From Streptomyces fumigatiscleroticus (GTDB lineage Bacteria; Actinomycetota; Actinomycetes; Streptomycetales; Streptomycetaceae), in the NCBI RefSeq assembly GCF_014647975.1, contig NZ_BMQF01000016.1:62001-126000 (forward strand): 64,000 nt of DNA, read 5' to 3'. This document shows, one piece after another, positions 24,252 to 31,792 of this stretch. The translations under genes and the position numbers were made by a program. The notes below the pieces were generated by a model. That model was not told the origin of the DNA. It saw only the letters and a list, made by a program, of their open reading frames with translations, and ran no database searches. Positions within the stretch are counted from its first letter, which is position 1, and each line of letters opens with the position of its first letter.

Positions 24252-25303
24252 CCGGGCAGGACGACGTCCTCGATGAGGGCCTTGCGCTCGTCGTACGGCA
24301 GGAAGGCGCTCCTGAGCGCGTTCACCGTGACCGTGCGCAGGTCCTCGACCGTCCAGCCCGCCTGCTCCACCAGCAGGGACATCTCGCGCGTCATCGTCGT
24401 GCCGGACACCAGCCGGTTGTCGGTGTTGAGGGTGACGCGGAAGCCCAGGTCCTTCAGGGCCGTGACGGGGTGCTCGGCGATCGACGTGGCGGCGCCCGTC
24501 TGGAGGTTGGAGGTCGGGCACATCTCCAGGGCGATCCGGCGGTCGCGCACCCAGCCCGCGAGCCGGCCGAGCTTGCCGTCCACGATGTCGTCGGTGATGC
24601 GCACCCCGTGCCCGATCCGCTGCGCGCCGCACACCTGGAGGGCCTGGTGGATGCTGGGCAGGCCGTGCGCCTCCCCGGCGTGGATGGTGAAGGGCATGTT
24701 CTCGCGGCGCAGATAGGCGAAGGCGGCGAGGTGGTCGGCGGGCGGGAAGCCGTCCTCGGCGCCGGCGATGTCGAAGCCGACCACGCCGGCGTCCCGGTGG
24801 GCCACCACCAGCTCGGCGATCTCGCGGGTGCGGTCGAACATCCGCATGCCGCAGAGCAGGGTCCCGACCCGGACCGGCGTGCCCTGGGCCGCCGCCTTCG
24901 CCATGCCGGCGGCCAGCCCCTCCTGCACCGTCCCGACCACCTCGGGCAGGCTCAGCCCGCCCTTGACCAGCAGCTCGGGGGCGTAACGGACCTCGGCGTA
25001 GACGACACCGTCCGCCGCCAGGTCGAGCACGTACTCCTCGGCGGTGCGCAGCAGGCCCTCGCGGGTCTGCATGACGGCGAGGGTGTGCTCGAAGGTGGCT
25101 ATGTAGCGGACCAGGTCGCCGGAGTTGGCGGCGTCGTAGTACCAGGCGGCCAGGGCGTCGGGGTCGGTGGTGGGCAGGGTGTGGCCGACCGCCTCCGCCA
25201 GCTCCACCACGGTGGCGGGGCGCAGACCGCCGTCGAGGTGGTCGTGCAGGACGGCCTTGGGCAGCCGGCGGAGGGTGTCGGTGTCGATGCGGGGCGCGGT
25301 CAT
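24233..25303 (-). CDS. add: Adenosine deaminase
   Basis: 356 residues, TIM-barrel amidohydrolase. Zinc ligands and catalytic residues: 'KAVLHDHLDGGLRP' (H-x-H), 'FTIHAGEAHG' (His, Glu), 'QRIGHGVRI' and 'VTLNTDNRLVSGT' (Asp). It converts adenosine or deoxyadenosine to inosine in purine salvage. The 'NTDNR' form rather than 'NTDDP' is usual in actinobacterial members. Lies 40 bp after the VOC gene on the same strand. Confidence 0.92.
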   Translation of the reverse strand: MTAPRIDTDTLRRLPKAVLHDHLDGGLRPATVVELAEAVGHTLPTTDPDALAAWYYDAANSGDLVRYIATFEHTLAVMQTREGLLRTAEEYVLDLAADGVVYAEVRYAPELLVKGGLSLPEVVGTVQEGLAAGMAKAAAQGTPVRVGTLLCGMRMFDRTREIAELVVAHRDAGVVGFDIAGAEDGFPPADHLAAFAYLRRENMPFTIHAGEAHGLPSIHQALQVCGAQRIGHGVRITDDIVDGKLGRLAGWVRDRRIALEMCPTSNLQTGAATSIAEHPVTALKDLGFRVTLNTDNRLVSGTTMTREMSLLVEQAGWTVEDLRTVTVNALRSAFLPYDERKALIEDVVLPGYRSVL

Positions 25304-25343
25304 GGGCGGGGCGTTCCTCGGCGTGGTCGTTCTCGGTGGGGGG

Positions 25344-25739
25344 TCACTCGGCGGGCTGGAGCAGGTCCCAGCGGTTGCCGTACAGGTCCTGGAAGACGGC
25401 GACCGAGCCGTACGGCTCGTGCCGCGGCTCCTCCAGAAAGGTCACGCCCGCGGCACGCATCCGGGCGTGGTCGCGGGCGAAGTCGTCGGTGTACAGGAAG
25501 AAGCCGACGCGTCCGCCGGTCTGGTCGCCGATCCGGGCGCGCTGCGTTTCGTCCTTGGCGCGGGCCAGCAGCAGCGCGGTGCCGGCCGCCGGAGCGCCGG
25601 GCTCCACCACGACCCAGCGGGAGCCGTCGGGCCGTGGCGTGTCCTCGGCGAGCCGGAATCCGAGGGCCTCGGTGTAGAAGCGGATCGCCTCGTCGTAGTC
25701 GTCGACGACAAGGGTGACCAGGGCGATGCGGCGTGTCAT
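25344..25739 (-). CDS. VOC family protein
   Basis: 131 residues, one glyoxalase/bleomycin-resistance module pair: 'ALVTLVVDDYDEAIRFYTEA' at the N-terminus, 'FFLYTDDFARDHARMRAAGV' and 'VAVFQDLYGNRWDLLQ' at the end. This subgroup is often found next to transporter or reductase genes and has no fixed substrate. Immediately upstream (27 bp) is a 26-bp palindrome that may be an operator. Confidence 0.9.
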   Translation of the reverse strand: MTRRIALVTLVVDDYDEAIRFYTEALGFRLAEDTPRPDGSRWVVVEPGAPAAGTALLLARAKDETQRARIGDQTGGRVGFFLYTDDFARDHARMRAAGVTFLEEPRHEPYGSVAVFQDLYGNRWDLLQPAE

Positions 25740-25765
25740 CGGGGCCTCTCGGATCGGTGATGACG

Positions 25766-25791
25766 GGAGAGGTTATACGTAAAACCTCTCC
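25766..25791. promoter_or_regulatory. 26-bp near-perfect palindrome, candidate operator
   Basis: GGAGAGGTT-A-TACGTA-A-AACCTCTCC: 9-bp arms around a central TACGTA, with only one mismatched pair. It lies 27 bp upstream of the VOC start codon, in the 89 bp between VOC and the aldo/keto reductase, and is AT-rich in its centre. It looks like a TetR- or MarR-type site; the regulator is not next to it. Confidence 0.6.
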
Positions 25792-25828
25792 GGACGCCAG
25801 TTCCCGCCCGGGTACGGGCCCCGGGGCG

Positions 25829-26743
25829 TCACCGGCCGTCCCCGGCCGACCGGCGCAGCCCGTCGAGCCGGGCCACTTCGTCATCGGTGAGACGCAGCGC
25901 GCCCGCGGCCACGTTCTCGGCGAGATGACCGGGGTCTCCGGTGCCGGGAATGGCCAGCACGTGCGGGCCCTGCTGCAAGGTCCAGGCGATGCGCACCTGG
26001 GCGGGGCTCGCGCCGTGCGCCCGCGCGATGTCGCGCACCGCCTCGTCGTGGGCCGTGCCGGCGCCCCGCTCCCCGTTCTCGCCGGCGATGGCGTAGAACG
26101 GCACGAAGGCGATGCCCTGCTCGCCGCAGAGGCGCAGCAGTTCGTCGGTGGCGGGGTCGTGGAAGCCGAGCCCGTAGCGGTTCTGCACGCACACCACCGG
26201 CGCGATGGCCTGCGCCTCGGCCAGGTGCCGGGGCTCGACGCCGGAGATGCCGAGGTGGCGGATGAGACCGGCCTCGCGCAGCTCGGCGAGGGCGCCGAAG
26301 TGCTCGGCGATCGAGTCCTGCCGCATGCGCCGGAGATTGACGACGTCGAGGTGGTCACGGCCGAGCTGGCGCAGGTTCTCCTCGACGTGCCCGCGCAGGT
26401 CCTCGGGCCGGGCGGAGGTGCCCCACTCCCCCGAGTACGTCCGGTACGGCCCGACCTTGGTGACGATGACGAGGTCGTCGGCGTAGGGCGCCAGCGCGCT
26501 GTTGATCAGCTCGTTGGCCGAGCGCAGGGAGGAGAAGTAGAAGGCGGCCGTGTCGATGTGGTCGACGCCGAGTTCCACCGCCCTGCGCAGCACGGCGAGG
26601 GACCGCTCGCGGTCGCTCGGCGTACCGAGGTGGAAGGCGGCGCTGCCGGTCAGGCGCATCGCGCCCAGGCCGATGCGGTGTACGGGCAGATCGCCGAGTT
26701 TCCAGGTGCCCGCGGCGTCCGCGGTGATCGTTTCGGAGTTCAT
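25829..26743 (-). CDS. Aldo/keto reductase, YdbC-like branch
   Basis: 304 residues. 'DHIDTAAFYFSSLRSANELI' supplies Asp and Tyr and 'VIVTKVG' the Lys. The position of the usual catalytic His reads 'LDVVNLRRM', i.e. Arg/Asn instead of His. C-terminal 'IPGTGDPGHLAENVAAG' binds NADP. This substitution is shared by YdbC-type relatives as I recall, so the protein may be a reductase with altered mechanism. ATG 26743. Confidence 0.87.
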   Translation of the reverse strand: MNSETITADAAGTWKLGDLPVHRIGLGAMRLTGSAAFHLGTPSDRERSLAVLRRAVELGVDHIDTAAFYFSSLRSANELINSALAPYADDLVIVTKVGPYRTYSGEWGTSARPEDLRGHVEENLRQLGRDHLDVVNLRRMRQDSIAEHFGALAELREAGLIRHLGISGVEPRHLAEAQAIAPVVCVQNRYGLGFHDPATDELLRLCGEQGIAFVPFYAIAGENGERGAGTAHDEAVRDIARAHGASPAQVRIAWTLQQGPHVLAIPGTGDPGHLAENVAAGALRLTDDEVARLDGLRRSAGDGR

Positions 26744-26944
26744 CGGCGGAGTTTCGCACAGGGCGCGCACACCGGTGGTGCCGGGACGTCGCGGACGTGA
26801 TCCGGGGTCCGCGTGCCGGGAGGGCCGGGAACAAACGGGGCCTGCGCGGTGCTCCCTGAGGTGCCTCGACGGACCCGCGGTCCGCGATGGCGCACATGGG
26901 AGCGACAGGCCGGCGTGCCGGCTTCGAGAAAGGGTGTGAGAGCG

Positions 26945-27226
26945 ATGACGACGGCGGAGCACGGGCGGCCGGGCCCCGGCGGCGAGTCACCGTTGGTGAC
27001 GTCCTGCGGCCGGCGGATCCGGGTCAAGTGCCTGCGGCTGGCGATCCCGGAACGGCCCATCGGCCGGGTGACGCTGGACGTCGGCGGCGACCACGGTGAG
27101 GAGCCGGGCGTCTGGACGGCACTGACCGCCGACGAGGCCCGTGATCTCGCACGCCGTCTCCTCGCCCACGCGGCCGCCGCCGAATCCGGTACCGCGCACA
27201 CGGACGCGCCGACGTCCACCTCCTGA
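26945..27226 (+). CDS. Small protein of unknown function
   Basis: 93 residues. A short beta-rich part 'RIRVKCLRLAIPERPIGRVT' is followed by the helix 'DEARDLARRLLAHAAAAE'. ATG 26945 preceded by AAAGG about 12 nt upstream. No named family recognised; small proteins with this layout recur in Streptomyces. Divergent from the aldo/keto reductase at 26743. Confidence 0.55.
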   Translation: MTTAEHGRPGPGGESPLVTSCGRRIRVKCLRLAIPERPIGRVTLDVGGDHGEEPGVWTALTADEARDLARRLLAHAAAAESGTAHTDAPTSTS

Positions 27227-27354
27227 CCATCGGGCCTACGCCTGACGGCCACCGGGGCGGAACGGTACGGACGGCCGCAGGATCCGCCCGGCCCGGCGCG
27301 CCCGAGCCGCCCCCCGCCGTCCTCACGGACCGCTGCCCGGCGCGTGCGCGGGGT

Positions 27355-27843
27355 TCAGATGCCGGGCCCGCGCACGGGCCAGGCCGTGCGGTAGGTGAGC
27401 CGGAGGCATCCGTCCGGTGTCCGGTGCAACTGGAGGGCGTCGCCGTCCGCGTGGGCGGCCGGGGGCGGCGCGGCAGGGCTGAGCCGGTTGTCCCGCGTGA
27501 CGGGGAGCCAGGCGGGATGGTCGACCAAGTGCTGGTCGTCGTAGTCGGTGGCCGCCACGGTGACGCTGTCGCCGTCCGCGGTGAGCAGCAGCCGGTACGT
27601 GGGGGCGGCGCTGTGCCCGACCACGTAGTGCCCGGCGATGCGGGCCGCGTCGGCCATGCGGTGGGCCAGCCAGCCGGGTGTGCCGAGCGCGGCCAGGATG
27701 CTCTGGGTGGCGGTGCCCAGGACGTCGTGGCTGCCGGGCAGGCGCTGTACCTGGATGCTGCAGGAAAGGGTCGGGCGGAGCCGGGCCCGGTCGGGCTCGA
27801 CCGTGGTCCGCGGCGTGGGGTGTGGGACGGTTGCGTGCGCCAT
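27355..27843 (-). CDS. Hypothetical protein
   Basis: 162 residues, no signal peptide or membrane helix. The N-terminus to residue 40 is variable; then 'ILAALGTPGWLAHRMADAAR', 'YRLLLTADGDSVTVAATDYD' and 'LSPAAPPPAAHADGDALQLH'. I do not recognise a family. ATG 27843 has GGAGG 7 nt upstream, a good sign of a real gene. The 414 bp up to the STAS gene at 28258 (27844-28257) hold promoters at most; no gene was seen. Confidence 0.6.
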   Translation of the reverse strand: MAHATVPHPTPRTTVEPDRARLRPTLSCSIQVQRLPGSHDVLGTATQSILAALGTPGWLAHRMADAARIAGHYVVGHSAAPTYRLLLTADGDSVTVAATDYDDQHLVDHPAWLPVTRDNRLSPAAPPPAAHADGDALQLHRTPDGCLRLTYRTAWPVRGPGI

Positions 27844-28257
27844 CGATGACCTCCCCGGAGGCACGCTGCGGGTGCGCGGAGCCATGGGCCGGGGGGCCGG
27901 CCGGCGCGTCCGCGGCCGCGCGCATACTGCGTCAGCCGGGGTCCGGGGCCCTGTACACGACCCTACGTGGCCTTCACCGCGAGCGGGAGAGCCCGGTCAG
28001 CGGGGCGACGGGCGAACTGGGCGCCGGTTTTCCGAATACGCCGTATGGCGGAGACCGTGCTGTCAAGTGACTACGCCCGATTCCATACTCAGGAAGTAAA
28101 GGCGCCGAGGGGGAAGCGTTTCTGCGCACCGGGGGTGACCTGCGCCTGTCCTACGCTGGTCACCCAGTAGCCGCCCCAGTCCCTGGTGGCCGGAACATCG
28201 CGGTCACGAGCCCGGCCCACGCCATGAGGTGTGACCGCCGGGGGTTGGGAAGTCGCC

Positions 28258-28812
28258 ATGCGCGAAGGCAACACACGGTTGGGCAGCCACATGCGGACCC
28301 GTCGGGTTGACGGACATACGGTCATCGAATTGCACGGCGAGATCGACATCGCCGCCTGCGCCAGGATCATGTGGGACATGGACGCCTCGACCGCGCCCGG
28401 CGTCGACGAGGTGGTCATCGACCTCAACTCGGTGGACTTCCTGGACTGTTACGGGCTGCGGCTGCTGTGCCGCGCCGAGCGGCGGCTCGCCGAACGGAGC
28501 GGTCGGCTGCTCGTCGTCTGCGGCCGCCCGCAGATCCTGAAGATCCTGCGGGCCGGAGGACTGATCCAGCGCTTCTCCCCGGTGCCGACCCTGGCCGAGG
28601 CGCTGCGCCCGGACGCGGCCGGGTCGGCGGCGGAGCGGACCGGGACGGCGGACGGTGCGCGGACGATCCTCACGACGGGCCGGACGACCGAGGGCGACCG
28701 CCGGGACGACGAGGCGGCCCGGGCCCACCGCGCCGCGGCCCGTGCCTCGACGGGAGAGACACCGCAGCGGCACGGCCCCTCACATCCCCGCACCGTCCCC
28801 GACCCTGGGTGA
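28258..28812 (+). CDS. STAS domain protein (anti-sigma antagonist-like), phospho-Ser replaced by Cys
   Basis: 184 residues. Residues 10-115 form a STAS domain: 'HTVIELHGEIDIAACARIMW', 'VVIDLNSVDFLDCYGLRLLC', 'VVCGRPQILKILRAGGL'. The antagonist motif is normally D-S-[ST]-G-L; here it is D-C-Y-G-L, so the phosphorylated Ser is missing. A charged, Arg/Ala-rich tail follows (120-184). ATG 28258. The 3' end overlaps the convergent STAS gene by 33 bp. Confidence 0.85.
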   Translation: MREGNTRLGSHMRTRRVDGHTVIELHGEIDIAACARIMWDMDASTAPGVDEVVIDLNSVDFLDCYGLRLLCRAERRLAERSGRLLVVCGRPQILKILRAGGLIQRFSPVPTLAEALRPDAAGSAAERTGTADGARTILTTGRTTEGDRRDDEAARAHRAAARASTGETPQRHGPSHPRTVPDPG

Positions 28813-29202
28813 CCGCGTCGCCCGGGTCTGCGTCGCGGGCAGCGCCGGTGGCGCCGAGGCGTCGCTCACCAGCACGAAGTTGAGCCCCTGCTGTTCGGCG
28901 AGCCTGCGGGCCAGCAGCAGCGCGCTGAGGCCGCTGGCGCCCAGCTCGGCGGTGCCGCGCAGGCTCACCAGGACGGCGGCGTTGTGGGGCCGGATGGCGG
29001 CGTGCAGCAGCCGGCCGATCTGTGGTTCGGCCGCCGGGCCGAATCCCTGCCGGATGTCGATCAGCAGACACCCGGCGTAGCAGCGGACCGTGATGGGCGA
29101 CGGGCCGGCCGGAGCGGCCGGTGACCGGAGTGACAGGGCCCGACGGCGCAGGGACGGCAGTGCCGCCGACGGGCGGAAGGGATGAGGAACGCTCCACGTC
29201 AT
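28780..29202 (-). CDS. STAS domain protein, divergent
   Basis: 140 residues. A basic N-terminal stretch is followed by a STAS-like fold: 'ITVRCYAGCLLIDIRQGFGP', 'NAAVLVSLRGTAELGASGLS', 'ALLLARRLAEQQGLNFVLVS'. The antagonist motif reads G-A-S-G-L, lacking both the Asp and the first Ser. ATG 29202. Convergent and 3'-overlapping with the STAS gene at 28258. Confidence 0.75.
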   Translation of the reverse strand: MTWSVPHPFRPSAALPSLRRRALSLRSPAAPAGPSPITVRCYAGCLLIDIRQGFGPAAEPQIGRLLHAAIRPHNAAVLVSLRGTAELGASGLSALLLARRLAEQQGLNFVLVSDASAPPALPATQTRATRSPRVGDGAGM

Positions 29203-29437
29203 GGTGGCCCCCTGGGCTCGGCCGGAGGGTGGAACTGCCGTAGCGCGCGAAAGTGTCCGCAGTCTCCCGCCCCACCGGCCCGTGCGGCAGGGGCCGATGG
29301 TCCCGCGCCGGGGCCGAACGCCCCTGCGCCGCCGCCCCGCAACAGGGGCCGGTCGGCGGGCGGTCCCGGCGGGCGCCGTGCGCTGTACTGGAAGGCGGGC
29401 GAGTTCCCGCGCCCGTTCGTCATGAAGGGAGGGCACC

Positions 29438-29962
29438 ATGACGATGTCCCGTGGTCTTCGCCGTGCCGTCACAGGGTGCGCGGCACTGGCGCTGGGGCTG
29501 CTCGCGTCCGCCTCCGCGTCCGCGTCCACGCCGGCCGGCGCCTCGACGGTCGCCGGTCCGGCCGGCGGCACCTCCACGGCGGCCGCGTCCGCCGCCGGCC
29601 GCAGCGGCAGCCCGCAGTCCGCCGTCGACCGGGTGGCCGACTTCTACGGCGCCTACACCGACGTGCTCTACGACTCCGGCCGAGGACCGCTCGCCGACTC
29701 GCTGCGCGAGCACTACCTCACCGCCGGGCTGCGCCGGAGCCTGGCCCGCTGGGAGACCGTCCACCACGAGGACGGCGTGCTGCGCACCAAGGAGGTCCCC
29801 ACGGCCTGGCACGTCGCCTACAACGACAGCGGAATGGGCCACTGCTGGACCCGCACCACGCTCATCTGGGAGGACTCGGAACACCGTACCCGTCACACGC
29901 GGCTGATGGTCCAGTCCGATCTGGAGACGATGCTGATCTCCGGCATCCGGTCCGGCGGCTAG
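29438..29962 (+). CDS. Secreted protein of unknown function
   Basis: 174 residues. A typical Sec signal peptide is visible: 'MTMSRGLRR' then 'CAALALGLLASASASAS', with cleavage expected near residues 30-35, followed by an Ala/Ser/Gly-rich linker to residue 60. The mature part holds 'VADFYGAYTDVLYDSGRG', 'LREHYLTAGLRRSLARWE' and 'MGHCWTRTTLIWE' with one Cys. Similar small exported proteins occur in Streptomyces; no function known. ATG 29438 with GGAGGG 6 nt upstream. Confidence 0.75.
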   Translation: MTMSRGLRRAVTGCAALALGLLASASASASTPAGASTVAGPAGGTSTAAASAAGRSGSPQSAVDRVADFYGAYTDVLYDSGRGPLADSLREHYLTAGLRRSLARWETVHHEDGVLRTKEVPTAWHVAYNDSGMGHCWTRTTLIWEDSEHRTRHTRLMVQSDLETMLISGIRSGG

Positions 29963-30068
29963 CCACCGGAGCGCACCCGGCCGCGGAAAGCGGCGGAGAG
30001 GCAGAGCTGGGCAGAGCTGCGCAGAGAGCAAAGGATTCCGGTCAACTTTCCACCCTGACAAGGAGTTT

Positions 30069-30094
30069 GGTTGACGGCTTGAGGTGCTGGGTAT
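30069..30094 (+). promoter_or_regulatory. SigB-type promoter match upstream of the third STAS gene
   Basis: GGTT at 30069-30072, 16-bp spacer, GGGTAT at 30089-30094. This fits GNNT-N14-16-GGGTAC/T exactly. It lies about 170 bp before the start at 30265 in a locally AT-richer stretch. The rest of the 302-bp gap 29963-30264 shows no gene. Confidence 0.5.
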
Positions 30095-30264
30095 CTCCCT
30101 CGCACACCACGCCATCCCGGACCCCGCTGGCTCCATACGGAGGCGCGGACACCCGCGTCATGTGGGCGGCGCCCGCCCACGTCCGGATCACGGTCGGTTG
30201 TCGTCCGAGACGTCGCGGCACCCTCACATCCCGGTTACGCGCCCGGATGCCGTGAGGGGGATCC

Positions 30265-30678
30265 ATGGACGAGGACGTCACCGCTTTCGGTTTCCACGTA
30301 CGCAACCCGGACGACCCGCTGGTGATCGAGCTCTGGGGCGAGCTGGACGTCCTCGCCACCCGGCACCTGTCCACCCGTCTCGCCTGCCTGGCCAGAGGCA
30401 CGGCGGGCGACCTGGTCCTGGACCTGCGCCCGGTGACCTTCATCGACTGCGGCGGCCTGTCCCTGCTGTGCGTCCTGCGCCGGCAGGTGCTCGCGCTGCG
30501 GCACGGGCAGGTGAGCCTGGTGATCGACAACCCGCGTTTCGTCCACCTGCTGCGGCTGGTCCGGCTCTCCGACGCCTTCCCCGTCACCGACCGGCTGCCG
30601 GCCGCGGCCCTGAGGGCCCTCGGCATGGCGGACCACGACGCCGGCGGTGACGTCGTGGACCGCGGAGCCACCGCCTGA
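30265..30678 (+). CDS. STAS domain protein (anti-sigma antagonist-like), phospho-Ser replaced by Cys
   Basis: 137 residues. 'PLVIELWGELDVLATRHLST', 'DLVLDLRPVTFIDCGGLSLL', 'VSLVIDNPRFVHLLRLVRLS' form a full STAS fold. The motif reads D-C-G-G-L instead of D-S-[ST]-G-L, as in the paralog at 28258. ATG 30265 with GGGGGA 5 nt upstream. The SigB-type promoter 170 bp upstream suggests it belongs to the SigB-family regulon. Confidence 0.87.
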   Translation: MDEDVTAFGFHVRNPDDPLVIELWGELDVLATRHLSTRLACLARGTAGDLVLDLRPVTFIDCGGLSLLCVLRRQVLALRHGQVSLVIDNPRFVHLLRLVRLSDAFPVTDRLPAAALRALGMADHDAGGDVVDRGATA

Positions 30679-30741
30679 GGTGTACGGACCCGCGGGCCCG
30701 GCGCCCGCCGCCGGGTGCCGGGCCCGCGGAGCGGACCTCAG
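30675..30741. terminator. Bidirectional hairpin between STAS gene and chitinase gene
   Basis: A perfect 13-bp inner stem (30690-30702 with 30717-30729, 14-nt loop) is enclosed by an outer 7-bp stem CTGAGGT/ACCTCAG (30675-30681 with 30735-30741). The outer arms include the stop codons of both convergent genes. Confidence 0.75.
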
Positions 30742-31625
30742 CAGGAGAGGTTGCCGCCCGGCGTCACCCCGAGGATCTGCGTGAACCGCTGGTAGGCGGC
30801 CACCCGGCTCTGCACCTGCGCGGGGTTCTTGCCGTCGCACTCCAGCGAGCCGTTGATGCTGCGGATCGTCTGGCCGAAACCGGCGCCGTTGACCATGGCG
30901 TTGTGCGGGGTCATCGTGCCGGGTCCGGTCTGGGTGTTCCAGTACCACAGGGCCGTCTTCCAGGCCACGGCGGCGTCGTTCTGCACCAGCCACGGATTGT
31001 TCAGCAGGTCGATGCCGAGCGCGTCGCCCGCGGCCTTGTAGTTGAAGTTCCAGCTGAGCTGGATCGGGCCGCGCCCGTAGTAGGCCGCCTGGCCGGCCGG
31101 GCAGCCGTAGGGGCGGCTCCAGTCGCAGTAGGTCGGGTAGTTGGCGGTGTTCTGCTCCACCACGTACACCAGACCGCCCGTCTCGTGGCTGACGTTGGCG
31201 AGGAAGGCCGCCGCCTCCTGCTTCTTCGTGGTGTCGCTGCCGGTGGTGGCGAAGCCCGGGTAGGCGCTGAGCGCGGCGGTGAGACCGCTGTAGCTGTAGA
31301 AGGAATTGCGGTTCGGGAACATCTGGTTGAACTGGGCCTCGGTCACCACGAAGCTGCCGACGGGCGTCGAGCCGCCGTCGCAGGCGTACGGCTCCCAGTA
31401 CCAGGTGCTGATGGTCGGGTCGTAGCCCGGGTTGTCGTGCTCGGCGATGTAGGCCTTCCCGTCGGTGTAGCGGACGATGTCGCCGGTGACATAGGACCTG
31501 CCGGCCACCCAGCTCGGATAGCTCGAACAGGCGGCGGCGGACGCCTGCGTGGCCGGCAGCAGCACCGGCACGCTGCCCGCGAGGGCGAGAGCGGTCAGAA
31601 CGGCGGAGATACGGCGCCTCGGCAC
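30738..31625 (-). CDS. Secreted GH19 chitinase with N-terminal chitin-binding module
   Basis: 295 residues. Signal peptide 1-31 ('LTALALAGSVPVLLPATQASA'; cleavage after ASA), a CBM5/12 chitin-binding module at about 33-80 ('YPSWVAGRSYVTGDIVRYTD', 'WYWEPYAC'), then a GH19 catalytic domain. The catalytic pair is Glu in 'SHETGG' and a second Glu nine residues on in 'VVEQNT'; the substrate-cleft segment is 'YYGRGPIQLSWNFNY'. It hydrolyses chitin with inversion outside the cell. Full length for a Streptomyces ChiF/ChiG-type enzyme. Candidate DasR sites lie upstream. Confidence 0.95.
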   Translation of the reverse strand: MPRRRISAVLTALALAGSVPVLLPATQASAAACSSYPSWVAGRSYVTGDIVRYTDGKAYIAEHDNPGYDPTISTWYWEPYACDGGSTPVGSFVVTEAQFNQMFPNRNSFYSYSGLTAALSAYPGFATTGSDTTKKQEAAAFLANVSHETGGLVYVVEQNTANYPTYCDWSRPYGCPAGQAAYYGRGPIQLSWNFNYKAAGDALGIDLLNNPWLVQNDAAVAWKTALWYWNTQTGPGTMTPHNAMVNGAGFGQTIRSINGSLECDGKNPAQVQSRVAAYQRFTQILGVTPGGNLSC

Positions 31626-31711
31626 AGATCGACTCCTTCGCGGAGCACGGCCGCACCCGGGCAGGTCGTGGGCACGGCCGTGGTGGGGGGTGTGGAGGCA
31701 TACTCAACCGT

Positions 31712-31754
31712 CTTGGTCTGTACCAGTCAAGGGTGTAGACCAAGGGTGTAGACC
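31712..31754 (-). promoter_or_regulatory. DasR-like palindrome plus 13-bp tandem repeat upstream of the chitinase
   Basis: A dre-like site (31712-31727) contains TGGTCTGTACCA, close to the DasR consensus ACTGGTCTAGACCACT. Next to it are two perfect tandem 13-mers AAGGGTGTAGACC (31729-31741 and 31742-31754), each ending in the dre half-site TAGACC. They lie 90-130 bp before the start codon. Streptomyces chitinase promoters often have pairs of such short repeats; DasR responds to glucosamine 6-phosphate. Confidence 0.65.
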
Positions 31755-31792
31755 ACTCGCCCGGCCGGAACCGGCCGGGCCCGCACCGGAGT

